A stretch of 42,500 nucleotides of DNA, taken from the NCBI GenBank assembly GCA_964020155.1, contig OZ026552.1, positions 3,172,144-3,214,643 of the forward strand. Direction: 5' to 3'. This DNA comes from Chondrilla cf. caribensis. Lineage: Eukaryota > Porifera > Demospongiae > Chondrillida > Chondrillidae. The first letter of the stretch is position 1, and the number at the start of each line of letters is the position of its first letter. The notes under the pieces are model-generated. The model ran no database searches, was not told the origin of the DNA, and saw only the letters and a program-made list of their open reading frames with translations. Below are positions 1 through 11,700 of the stretch, piece after piece. A program made the position numbers and the translations under genes.

Positions 1-698
1 CAGTTTTACGAACCAGATCCTTTGAGTGAGTGGTCTTCGTCAGTTGTCGAGTATATATTTACATTCCCACTATGTGCATTGTAATTACGTGTGTTGTTCG
101 TAATTACGTGTATTATTCGTTGTTGTAACTTTTACTTTTGTTTCTAACTTGTATGTAACTTGTTGGGAATTGGTGTCCATAGGCTTGAGTATTTCAACGC
201 TGACCCTTTTTGTCCATGCACTTGTCGGTGTGATTTCGATGGCCTGGTATAGAAATGTAGGAGATATCCCATCCACGTAGCAATGGCACATTCGTCTTGA
301 GTGTTGTATTGTTTTGACTTCATACCGACGAATCACCGGACAGATAACAGACAAGTTTGCAACAATTTGTTTGTTGACTGAATTCTGAACTACTTTGCTA
401 AGAAATGATAGGTATATTTACCAATGCGTAGAAGGTCCACGAATGTAGGTGTAAGGTAATAGAGGTAGCTTCGGGGAAGTAACTACAGCCTTACGATGCT
501 TTCTGTTGAATATAAACGAATCGTTCCATCCAAAGCACCCCATCTCACCCTGCATTAGGTGAACATCTGCAAACTAACTCTTGTCATTAATAATCACATT
601 CCAAAGTCACCAATTTCGACTGTCATATTAATGTGTGATATCCAGTGGTAGCATTCTCTGATATCGTTTACCCCTGTGCTGCTGTCCTTCCTCCGCAG
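1..698. other. Upstream flank of the DBHS gene
   Basis: No confident gene. A polypyrimidine tract followed by CAG ends at 698, a good splice acceptor 41 bases before the DBHS start codon. The DBHS transcript therefore probably has a non-coding first exon somewhere in roughly 350-600, but I cannot place its donor. I see no clear TATA box. A minus-strand open frame at 85-354 is listed separately. Confidence 0.4.
85..354 (-). CDS. Possible terminal exon of an unidentified minus-strand gene
   Basis: An 89-codon open frame ending in a stop. Its composition is less repetitive than most chance frames here (for example CHCYVDGISPTFLY, then a Lys/Thr-rich end). No family is recognised and I found no convincing splice acceptor upstream. 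If real, it would be the 3' end or a small exon of a gene divergent from the DBHS gene. Chance is a serious alternative. Confidence 0.15.
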   Translation of the reverse strand: MSVICPVIRRYEVKTIQHSRRMCHCYVDGISPTFLYQAIEITPTSAWTKRVSVEILKPMDTNSQQVTYKLETKVKVTTTNNTRNYEQHT

Positions 699-739
699 TT
701 CTCTCATACCCACCAGTTCTTATTCATCATCCATCTACG

Positions 740-3700
740 ATGCCCAGAGGACGAGGTAGAGGTGGCCGAGGAGGTAACTACGAGAGATCCGGCAGGGTGG
801 GAGACAGCCCTAATTCACGACCCAAGGTCCAGTCCCCCACTTCCGATAGAGACATGTCCTCAGACGAGGGTGGAACCAGGAGGAGGCCTCCGGTGCATGA
901 CGATGTACCTCCTCAAAAGAGAGAGAGAACTGACAACAGGGATTTTCCCAATTCTGAACACAGATCTTCAGAAGGTTTGTGTGTGTGTGTGTGAGTGTGT
1001 CCTTGCTTGTATTTAAGGGTACTCAGTAGGTACTATAATACATGTACGTAGGTATGCATGTGTATTCAGTGGGTAGATGTGTGTTATATCTAATAGTATG
1101 TACCTATTCTAGTTTTATGTGTACACGTAAGTCTTATATGTGCCATATAATGGAAAATTCAAATACAGTAGAAACCCATTATGGCTAATCACCACTTAAT
1201 GCCAGCCTATTCCAAGCTTTACAGTATTTGGTGTAGCAGTCTACATGTGATGAACAAATCCTGATTGTCCCTCGTTTTCCTATTACAAATTCCTATTTTC
1301 AACAAACTATACGTGTTACCTTTAGACCTATGTATGCAATAATCCTAATAATTTATCATTTTCTACATTGTCTACTATTACAATAAGCCATAACAAATTG
1401 ACACAAACCTTCAGAACTTATGTTTCCTCCCAAAATGTGTTTTTCCAGCTCCTGAAAAAAGCTTGGCTGAGTTTATAAATTTCATTCCTTATATGAGCTT
1501 GAGATGAATGTACTGTATTGTCTATTATAGGTTGGTCATTACTAAACACCCTATTAACCAATAAATACCCTGATGCCCAAATCCTGTCTACAGTACATAA
1601 CCGTAAAAGTCCACATACACGGTACTTTTAGTGAAATAACTTCAGCGAAGGTTCTTCTGAGCCTAAGAGAAACTAATTACTAACTAAAGTAATTTGAGTG
1701 TGGGGGGCAGCAGCCCTACAAGTTTTTTGAACATGAATCACTTGTTTGCTGAAAGTACCATACTCACTTACCATGATACATACGTATGTATGTCCCCATG
1801 TTTCACTGAAATGTCTTTGGTCATCCAGCATCCGACGGTGGTCACGGTGACAGGTCCAGTACTGTTTTGGGAGAGCAACTCAACCTCGAGGAAATCCTCC
1901 GGGAGAAGAAGTTCTCCTACAGGTCCAGACTGTTCATTGCTAGCATCCACGACATGGGTATGGGGGAGTTTAAAGACCTATTCAAGCCTTACGGAGAGTG
2001 CAGGGATGCCCATGTTATCAAGGAGAAAGGAATTGGCTTCATTACACTGGTGAGAAGTGCAGGAATCTTGTGTGAAAAGTTGCAACTTTATTCTGAGGGG
2101 GGGGGGGGGGGATTTGAGTGTGCACTGTTTTTGTGACCATTTCTGCTTTGGTGATGTTTTCATTCATTTGAAATCAGCTAAACTGTATAATGTGCTCCAT
2201 CCAAAAAAGACCATTCACTCCTTTTATACCACCACTGTAGCGAGATACATACATAACTGTATGTTCCGTTGACTATGGATGGCAACTGGTCATATAGTAT
2301 ACATAGATTATTCATCACGAGTGTCGGCATTGAGTATGCTCGAACCTTTGTGACGGTGTGTCTCCATTCAGTACATTTTGTGCACTTGGTCAGGGTCCAT
2401 GAGACCTTTAAATATTCCTACGTAGGCTTGGCTCTGAGAAATCATCCTTATGCACTTGTTGTCTGTTCCAGGCATTCCGCTACTTGGCCGAAAGGGCCAT
2501 CAGAGACCTAGATGGGAAGGAGATAAGGGGGAAGAAGATTCTGGTCCGTTTCTCTGAGAGCTCCGAAGCACTCAAAGTTTCCAACCTCTCTGATTCAGTC
2601 ACCAACGAACTCTTGGAGGAGGCTTTTTCGAAATTTGGTGATGTGGCACATGCTGTGGTTGCATGTGATAGCAGGGGAAAGTCCCTCAACTACGGCATCG
2701 TTCACTTTCAGAACAGACAGTCTGTGCAGAGAGCTATCAAGACATGCTCAGAGGGATGCTACCTGTTGACAGCGTGAGTGATTGCTGTGAAGTTACTCTG
2801 TGAATTTGTCGGGAATTTATACATGCATGAACATGTGTAGGTAAACTTAGGTGTGTACATACTGTATGTACGTATGTAGTAGATAAATCCCTCCTTGGGC
2901 TGGTACATGGGAAATGTACTCATTGCAAAGACTGATTGACCGAGGGCGCAGCCCGAGGTCAATTAGTCTTTGCAATGAGTACAATTTCCCATGTACCAGC
3001 CCAAGGAGGGATTTATCTATTATGTATCCTGGCAACTCAGAACTAATTACATTTTGTCAAGAAGTGTATCAAATTAATCAGGATTTGTCGAAAAGTGTAT
3101 CAACTTCATCCGTTTTGAGCTAGTACATGGGCAATGTACGCAAGTCGGTTCCTTTAATGTTACCTTCAACCAGGATACATGTATGTATATACATATACGT
3201 ATATGTTGTGATAGCTCCATAGTGTGATAATTTCATTGAGCTGATGACTTGTTACCTTTTTATCTAAAAGTTATTGGATTATGTGCAGGCACCACTGTAT
3301 GTATTTGGTATGCTACATAGTATGCATGCATGTGTGTATGGTAACCATTGAAGATACTTCTAATGTGATAATGCAATTATTATATCATATTATGTACATA
3401 TGCATAGTTACGTTGTAATTCGATTGTAGTAATGTGTCAGCAGTGATTATGTACGTATGTACGTGTGTGACTGTGCATAGGCATACATACATATACTCTG
3501 ACAAGTGTTCTGTCTTCACTCTCCGTAGTAATCCTAAACCAGTGTTTGTGAAGGAACACGTGGCCACAGATGAAGAGGAAGGACTGACAGAGGCCAAGAT
3601 AGGGAAATTTCATTGGGTGCAAAGGTCAGCTGTTGGCTGCAATCCACTCTACATAAGCTGTTGTATTGCATGCAAGGGTAGTTCGTGTGTGAGTAATGTG

Positions 3701-5424
3701 AGCCTTGTAATGGTAATACTTGTACATTACACCTATATGTACGTACGTACTCACTACCTTACGTATTCACATGTGCTTACTTTATGTACATACACAGTAC
3801 TTCTATAAGTAAAAAATGAACATACTTACGTATATACTATGGACCTTTCCATATTCAGACTACACATAATCGACATGTGTACTGTACTTCTACTGCATTT
3901 AAAATCCTGTACATACGTATTAAACTCGTAACATGTAGGTGTCAGCATGTAGATGACCCATACTTAGCACACACATACATATGTACATACGTACGTAGTC
4001 AACACATAGTATGTCCAGTTTTCTTTTACTGAATGTACCATACACACATACGTATATGCACATTCCCATATGAGACATTTGTATTCATGCATCTTCATAT
4101 ACGTACGTACGTACGGTACTTTCAGTAAAAAAGTGAACGTACTACGGGTTGCCTACGGATGAACGGACGTGTAAAGTACGGTTTACCTACGTGTTGATAC
4201 CTACGGGATACGTACGGGTTGTTAAATTTCTAGAGTAAGTGATAATCGAGAGGAATGCAGACCTCAAGCGCCTTTTCAAATGTAAAAGAAATCCAGAAAC
4301 CTTCTTTCGTGACAAGAGTGACATTCGTTAGAAAGATCGTCCCCGTGAGAATCCCGCTCGGTTGATTCGAACTCGTTTACGACAGAGACGAGCCTTCGCC
4401 TGGCAGAAAAGTATCCGAAAGCGACAGCGGTAAGTCTAAAAGGTTAGAAAACTATGTAATTTCGAATATTCCGTGCTAATCCTCTGTTTCCGAAAGATTA
4501 GCACTCGAATTTGCTGGTATACATCGGCCGAATAAGCCATTTTTCTTCGTCTCGCGGAATCAAATCACACCGTCATTGCGCAAGAATTATGACGTATCAT
4601 TGTCACCTGCGCCTCAAGTAATTATCACTTGCTGAAGACTGCAGTAGAAGTACGGGTCACTCATTTACGGGTTACGGACGTGTCGACTACGTACGGTTAA
4701 AAAACGGGTACGGGTACGCCCGTAGTACGTTCAGTTTTTTACTGAAAGTACCGTACATGTATTTGTACATACGTACGTACAAATACCATTGTAGTAACTC
4801 TGTTGTCATTTCTCTTGTTTGTACTTACTTTCTGCTCAACAGGGAGAGAAGCCAGCCCCCTCGCCTAGCATCCACCGGGTCTCTTGAGGAACTCCTGGCT
4901 AAGAAGTGGATGAACCTCATCCAATCTCAGGAACACAGGAAAGCTGAATTGGAGCAGACATTTAAAGAGGAGAAAGCCAATCTCGAAAGAGAAATTGAGC
5001 AAGAGAAACCGAATTTTGAAGCTGAATTATATCGACAAGGTGTGTGCATACACTGTGCATATCTGTGTGAGAGGATAGACCCTTTGCTATTTCAAAAGTG
5101 AACCTAAGATGATGACACAGTTAGGGCTCAAAACATCCCTATGATTTTGATGGTCCTATGTGGAACCCTCTCCTGTGACCCCATACTGAGTATACCCATG
5201 CATGTATTATGTATGTCTCTCATACTTCATCTAACAATGTGGATGTGTGAACACATAAACACAAACATGCATATTGCACATACTCCATGAAAAGACCTTT
5301 GTGCTTGGTTACTTCGCATGGCATATTTGGTTCTCTACTGGAGTTACATTGTCCTCGGGCTACTTACGGGTGGCAGACAATCCAACAATGTCTGACCTTC
5401 TTGCCCAATGCCCACACATACGTA

Positions 5425-5478
<54 letters not shown>

Positions 5479-8260
5479 CATGCAAGGAGTTGATTATGAA
5501 GGAGTAAGTCAATTGGTGTCAATTGTAATCAATGCCCAGTCCTTCCAACCAAAGATTTGCTAGAGTGATTTGCAAGCACTAGTGGACAGCACCTGTCTAA
5601 CTACATATTTCAGTTGTTCGGAGTGGAAGTATTGTCCCCGTCTGCCTTCAATGGTGCTTTGATAAATTCATGTTTCCATACGTACAGTATAACATTTGAC
5701 AGAGCCTTACTCTATCCTGATTACTTGGGTCATTCTCTCCTATGTACATACCTATTCTGTGTTGTTTGGTAGATTTGTTGAGGCGCAAGGAGGAACATAT
5801 CAGGATGCTGGAGCAGATACAACAACAAGAAGAGATGCTGAAAAACAAGTACATACATCAGAGAATGTGTTTATGGTGCTGTACTTACATTGCTTACATG
5901 CATCGTTACGAGCTAAGATCCCGGTGGTGCACCGGTGATCACTGCTTCCTGTCACATCAGTCCAACTCACACTTGAGGTTTGAAGCAATAATTCGTGAAG
6001 CGCTTTAAAATTTGATTGCTTTAACTTGCGAGTGTGTAAGCATGTTAAAGTGATTACGAAATCACCAGTTTATAACCAGTTACAGGAGCGAGTTCATATT
6101 ACTACAGTATAGTGGGGCTATAGTTGACCATTTCATTGGCATTATTTACTGTTTCCTATTGGAATGTTTACTGTTTCTTGTATTATCACCGTCATATGTC
6201 CATATTTGGTAGGATATTTTGTACACAGTGGGTATTCATCAACAGGTACAACCTGCTAGATGAAATGCTCCTGTGTACACATTCAGTTACTAGCTTTCTT
6301 TTTCGATTTTGTCTCCAGCTCTCCAAATGTCTCAATGGACAGTCCCTCAGGTCCAGGAATATTGGGTACTCGACCATTGAGCAACCCCGGTAGTAGTCAA
6401 GGTGGTGGTAGCCAGATGAGCAGTGAAATGGGCAACCAAATGAACCCCCCAATAGGCAACCAGATGAGCCAGCAAATGGGTAACCAGATGGTTGGAACCT
6501 CCGTGCCTCCTCTTCTTCCCAGACCACAAGGAATGATCCCTAAAATGCCGTTTGCACCACTGAGGCCTGTAAGTCTTCGGTAGTAATGTGTATATTGTCC
6601 ACTATGCGTGAATCGAGAAAGTAGGTTTGTTAACCCTGTGGAGACGTGTTCTCTCCCGCCTTCTCAAGGATACAGCATGCCTGTGAAGCCTGTAACATTC
6701 CAAATGTACATACATATGTACTATTATGTGCCCTTCAGCCTTGAAATGGTACTTTCCACTGATAAATTGTTTGTGATGTACGTACAAAAAGCAATAGCAA
6801 TGTTTGATCATAACATCAGCAACACAAATGATACTTATACATACATACGTACATACGTATCTACAATTGATTTTATCATTGCAAGCTCCTTTGGACCTAT
6901 TCCTAAAGAGAACACAATTGTGTGGTGTGTGTACGTATATGCTAACATGTGATCGTACTTCTTGGCACAATTGTTTCTCTCGCTGTTTATATCGTGTTTT
7001 CTTCATATTGTATTTATGTAGTGATAACTTTTCAGCATTAGCAGATGCATACTTGCATTTTTACATACATACGTATGTGTGTGCGTATGTATGTATGTAT
7101 ATGTAATCGATGCGACTTTGAATGTAGGCATGAGAATACATGTACGTATGTATACCAATAGAATCCCATGTAATGATGCTTTGCCGAGGAACCATTCTCT
7201 GTTTTCCCCATATACATGTACATACAGTACAGTACACCTGCAATAAATGTGATACGTGCATCTGCATTGGTTCGTACTGCCTCCATGAATGCACATTAAC
7301 AAATGTATGAACTATATGTAGGATATTGTTTGCAAAGTCAGTGAGTTTATTCATCCTGAGGTCCTGTTCCTTTCGTACTTCATAAATGCATGCATATGTG
7401 TGCCTGCATACGTTTACTGTATATGTATCTATGTGTGTATATGTGCAAGTGTGTGAAAATGTATTTGACAATCTTCTAATGTGCACACATTTGATGCGAG
7501 CGTGTGTGTATTTGCACACATGCATGTGTGCATACAGTGTCTCCCATTGCTTGCTAGTATGGATACTTCATAATGATCAAATATGGCCTATTTGCATATC
7601 TTTCAAAATCTTTGACGGCTGTTTTCAAACTGTGTACTTACGTATGTACATATGTATGTGTTAGTATTGGGAGTGTGATGTACATTTGAAGACACACTTG
7701 ATTCTGATTTTCATTGAATTTGTACGTATTTGTGACTTCTCTACTTCAAAGCAAGAAGTTGTGCAGCATATAGGGAAGACTCCTGATGTTATCGGCTTAT
7801 CTTCCACTTTTATTGTCATGCTCTTGTTCACTTTGCATTTGCAAAGACTCCTGTGTGCAGAAGGTGTACCTCATGCTTCATCATGCTTACATGCATATAT
7901 GTGTATGAATGTGTGTACTAAGGGTTGTTAGATGGTATACATTGTGGATTTGATGTTGCTTGTGCATACTTGTGTGCATCTGTCCTGGTGAATGTGTGTG
8001 TACAGGGAGCCTTTTCACTGAGTTATGATGTTCATGATGTACAGATAGTCTGTTCCCTGGATGTCTGGAGCATCTCTTCATGCTCAGCATATGACATTAC
8101 ACTTCTTTGTATACTTTGTGTGGTTCAAGTTGCTGCTTTTTCCACTTTCCTCTGGCTTCTCGAGATCTGGGGCTAACCAGGTGTAGTAGTGAATGAAATG
8201 GGAGACACTGTATGTACTGCTAGTGTGTACCAAACACAGCTATACGTATAATATGTGCAC

Positions 8261-8305
<45 letters not shown>

Positions 8306-8765
8306 TGTTTCATTAATGTTGACAATACGGTGTGTTTGGCAGATGTATTAATCTAAGCAATTCACTTTGATATAATATTCTTACGTATGTTTTCACACAC
8401 ATATTTGTACATACTCAAGTATATGTACGTACATATGTACATACGTATGTGCTTATACATCAGTTCATTACAACCAACACCTGTGATACTGGCATGTGTT
8501 CCATGGTTACACATACATACATATGTACCCTTCAGTGACACTGATCTCATTTTTTTCATCTTGTCCATTACATATATCCCTACATACATACGTATGTACG
8601 TAGATAGGACTGATGTGTTGTGTTGTGTGTTCTGCAAACGGTGTCTGTTGCTGTTTTGCGTTTGACATCTTATCACTTGTGTACCTCTAGCCGATACCAA
8701 TGGAACCCCCGATGCATCGTGGTTTAAAGCCGCCCTACCGTGGTCCACCCAGGAAACACTACTGA
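740..8765 (+). CDS. DBHS-family paraspeckle-type RNA-binding protein (NONO/PSPC1/SFPQ/NONA-like)
   Basis: Eight coding exons whose phases all agree: 740-974, 1829-2049, 2472-2773, 3529-3624, 4843-5039, 5773-5848, 6319-6568, 8691-8765; 483 aa. Order: an RG-rich, then charged N-terminus (1-105); RRM1 (about 112-178, RNP2-like RLFIAS and RNP1-like KGIGFITL); RRM2 (about 184-250, with the DBHS signature NELLEEAF and CSEG..LLT); NOPS segment (about 253-300, DEEEGL and RERSQPPR); coiled coil (about 300-375); Gly/Gln/Met-rich tail with GNQM repeats (6426-6489); and a basic aromatic end RKHY, like the basic ...RRRY end of NONO. DBHS proteins are nuclear dimers acting in transcription, splicing and RNA retention. 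The coiled coil is shorter than in vertebrates, so a small exon may be missed between 5848 and 6319. The first Met fits the RGG N-terminus. Family call is firm; orthology among the three vertebrate paralogues cannot be set. Confidence 0.91.
979..1000 (+). repeat. Short GT tract at the donor of DBHS exon 1
   Basis: GT repeat beginning about 4 bases after the 5' splice site at 974/975. GT runs on the sense strand. Confidence 0.9.
2097..2111 (+). repeat. Run of 15 G in DBHS intron 2
   Basis: Uninterrupted G homopolymer 48 bases after the exon 2 donor, on the sense strand. It could form a quadruplex in the RNA, and its length is error-prone in sequencing. Confidence 0.95.
2881..3018. mobile_element. 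Fold-back (MITE-like) inverted repeat in DBHS intron 3
   Basis: Two arms of about 60 bp (2881-2942 and 2956-3018) are near-perfect reverse complements, differing by about one indel and one or two substitutions. They are separated by a short GC-rich loop containing GGGCGCAGCCC. Outer flanks continue with weak similarity. No ORF inside. A third, diverged copy of part of the arm lies at 3118-3139, and an 11-bp inverted repeat (3022-3032 with 3170-3180) suggests a larger composite element. Confidence 0.75.
3797..4046. mobile_element. Diverged short relative of the 4111-4756 MITE
   Basis: The ends (about 3797-3830 and 4012-4046) are imperfect reverse complements of each other. They resemble the terminal repeats of the neighbouring 4111-4756 element, sharing an AGTAAAAAA-type core. 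No coding content seen. The assignment rests on eye alignment only. Confidence 0.35.
4111..4756. mobile_element. MITE with 38-bp terminal inverted repeats in DBHS intron 4
   Basis: Positions 4111-4148 and 4719-4756 are reverse complements over 38 bases with a single mismatch; both contain CTTTCAGTAAAAAA. The 646-bp interior has no long ORF but carries internal repeats of CTACGGG/TACGGGT. The superfamily is uncertain because the flanks are themselves TACG-rich, so no clean target-site duplication can be read. Confidence 0.75.
5427..5477 (+). repeat. GT microsatellite, DBHS intron 5
   Basis: About 25 uninterrupted GT units on the sense strand, roughly 390 bases after the exon 5 donor. Confidence 0.95.
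8264..8308 (+). repeat. GT microsatellite, DBHS intron 7
   Basis: About 20 GT units on the sense strand, roughly 385 bases before the last coding exon. Confidence 0.95.
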
Positions 8766-11700
8766 AGCTCTGTCAATGTCTCCTTAGTACACTGTGATGT
8801 CTATTTCTGTATGTCCGGCCATCATCTGGTATAGCCTTTGTAGCAGAGATAACAAGTGGAACTGTACCACATCTATGCTTATTCACACACTACGAGTTCA
8901 AGTATAACTTTGTTCCTGTTTGAACAGTGACAGTATCAAAACATGCAGTACGTATAGTTGATACTGACTCTTTATTTCATTACTCATTACAATGTATGCG
9001 CACTGTATCCGTATGTTAATATACAATGTCTACACACATGCTCACAAGTGTACGTATGTATAAATTACACTACAACTGTTATTGTACTACAACCAATTGA
9101 GATTTGTGCGACAATAAGGTTGATGCAATAGTGGCTAGTGATGAATGTACGTACGTATAAGCCGATGTATGTATATACGTAAATACGTACGTATGTACAT
9201 GTTTGAGATAATGTATACCCAGGTACATGTGTGTGCATACTTGAACACAGTGTGCGTGTTTACTGATGCATAGATTGTAATCTACTTTGAGCTGACCACT
9301 TTACATGCGTACGTACATACGTATTTCACCACCATGTCTCAAAAGTATTATATAGTACATAGTGTACATGCCTTCACCCATGTTTTTGCTGGCACCTCAT
9401 AGATACATCCTTATGTAGGTATATGCATAATATGTGAGTGCATATAATATTTAAGTATTTGGGGGATGACACGGGTTAGGATCGGTACAAGTCAACCTGT
9501 GAATTTTACCCAGAAGAGATCGGCATTGCTAATAGTATGTACACACATGGCTTGGATGGGTAGTTTGCTCATAAACGTGGGAAGTCTGACTGGAGGGGAC
9601 ACCTCTGTTGGAGACTTTGAGGACATCATAGTTCTCAATTGTGCATACATGAATGTTGAATGCTGTCTGTACATATAGCACACTACGGGATGATTTGTTG
9701 ACTGAGGTTGTTGTCATCAATGTGACCCTTTCTCTCACTGTCATATTGAGCCGATTTCCTCACCACATGAATCAGCTGTTAGCCCAACTTAATTTAAGTG
9801 GTGAAATTGATTGCAGTTACAAACATTGTCCATCTGGCATGGAAATCACTCATTTGCTGTGTAGTGGCTATTTTTTGTGATTCTACTGACTTTCCAATAG
9901 TCGGATAATAACAGCTAAGCGGATATGAATATGGAGACTTGTTTAAACTGGGAAGGCCTTTAGTCTGAGGCTACTTCACAAGGCACCCAGTAATATAGAC
10001 AGTGGGGGTGTGGAGGGGTACATACGTAAGTGCCTTTATGTACGTACCTACTGCTGAGCAGTCAAAATTTTCGAAATATTATAGAATTTGTTAATTCAAA
10101 TTAAATTTAGATTAAAATTATCAAAATTTTCAACTGATAATAATATGTAGTGATTAGTGAGAAGTTGCTTTTCTTGATGTTCATATAGTGTGTGGCTAAA
10201 AACACATATACAGCATAGTATTTAACTTTATTATACTATTCAACATGGTAACATACACTGTAGCAGTAAGCCCACCTAGTGCTACTCCAGATATCTCTCT
10301 ATCTCAAAAGTGTCAAACTGTAAGCAGAAAGGTAGGTTGTGTGTTGTGTCTGTACGTTCGTGTAATGCCATGTTTTCTGATTTGTGGCAACGTCACTGAC
10401 TATTTTGGGATGCATATTCTCTGTACAAACACCCCTGATATTCCCAGATGTGACAATTGATTAATCAATTAGCTACCAAAAGGTCAGTAAGTGGCTAATC
10501 AAGATTCACACAAATGGAGCATCACCTTTGGAAAGGAAACAGTAGCTCCAGCCCTTGTTTAAAATGCCTCGGGCCTCGCTCTCAGTATCCAATACATGGG
10601 GGCAATCCTGTGTATATATCCTCCCTAAGAGTGATATAAAATACATACAAATGCACCATAAGTGCTATGTGTATATGTTGTACAAATGTTTAGCATACTC
10701 AAGCTCGCATAAAGACTCTTAATAGATCAGGACCACCCCCTGCTCTGGTTAATATCATCCCCACTATACATAAAGGGTACTTCACTCAAATTTCTCAACC
10801 TAATATGTAGGTATATAAGTACTTTCACACAGTTGACATTTCAATAGTTTTATTTACCAACTTGAAAATATACATATCTGTGTAATATGATAATCATACA
10901 CATACGTGCGTATATGCGTAGGTATGACTTATCATTGTGTTATTGTTCCCTCTGCAAGCTTCCTCACTCAAGTTGTAGATCTCGGAAATATAACAAACTC
11001 TTCAAAGCAAAATTTGATCACTTATCATTGTTTGGTGTTTGTATGATATTCTCACAAAGAATTCCCTCAATGCAAAGTCCAATGAAGAGGTTACTACTGT
11101 TCTTTGCAATCCAGCTCATTGCTGCTCTGGAGAACCTGTTCCCCTGTGAATACTTTTGATGCAGAGTGTCACCTGCTGAGATATGAATTATTAAGTCACG
11201 AGTACTATACTTCCTGATGCAATTTGTGTAACCCTGTGAAGTTCAGATTCAACAATCACCACTTTGCTTTGTGTGGTCATTGGTCAATTCAGGTTCATAC
11301 ATGGCTAGTGGACCCTAGGTTTACCACGGCGCTTCATCATCTATGGAATGTACCTACAGTACGTTCTAAGTGAATTACTTTTATGGCAAAAGATGAATGA
11401 AAACTGGAGATTTTGGTGGATGTTTCCACATGTGCTGCTCAAAAGGGGTCTTTAATGCAACTTTTTGGTTGTAATTTTGTGCATGCATGTGCATGCACAC
11501 ATGTCTACTGAGTAGCATTGTGCAGTACGTGTGTACACGTCTGTGTACTGTGAACAGGACGTCCATATTCACACGTCAGTGCTCTGTGAACGGGATGTAC
11601 ATATGTGCCCGTACTTCTGTATTTTGTGACTATGTATGCTGTGTATGTACTATGAGGAGACAGTGCACTGGTTCGTACATAATCTCGTGTATGTACTTGT

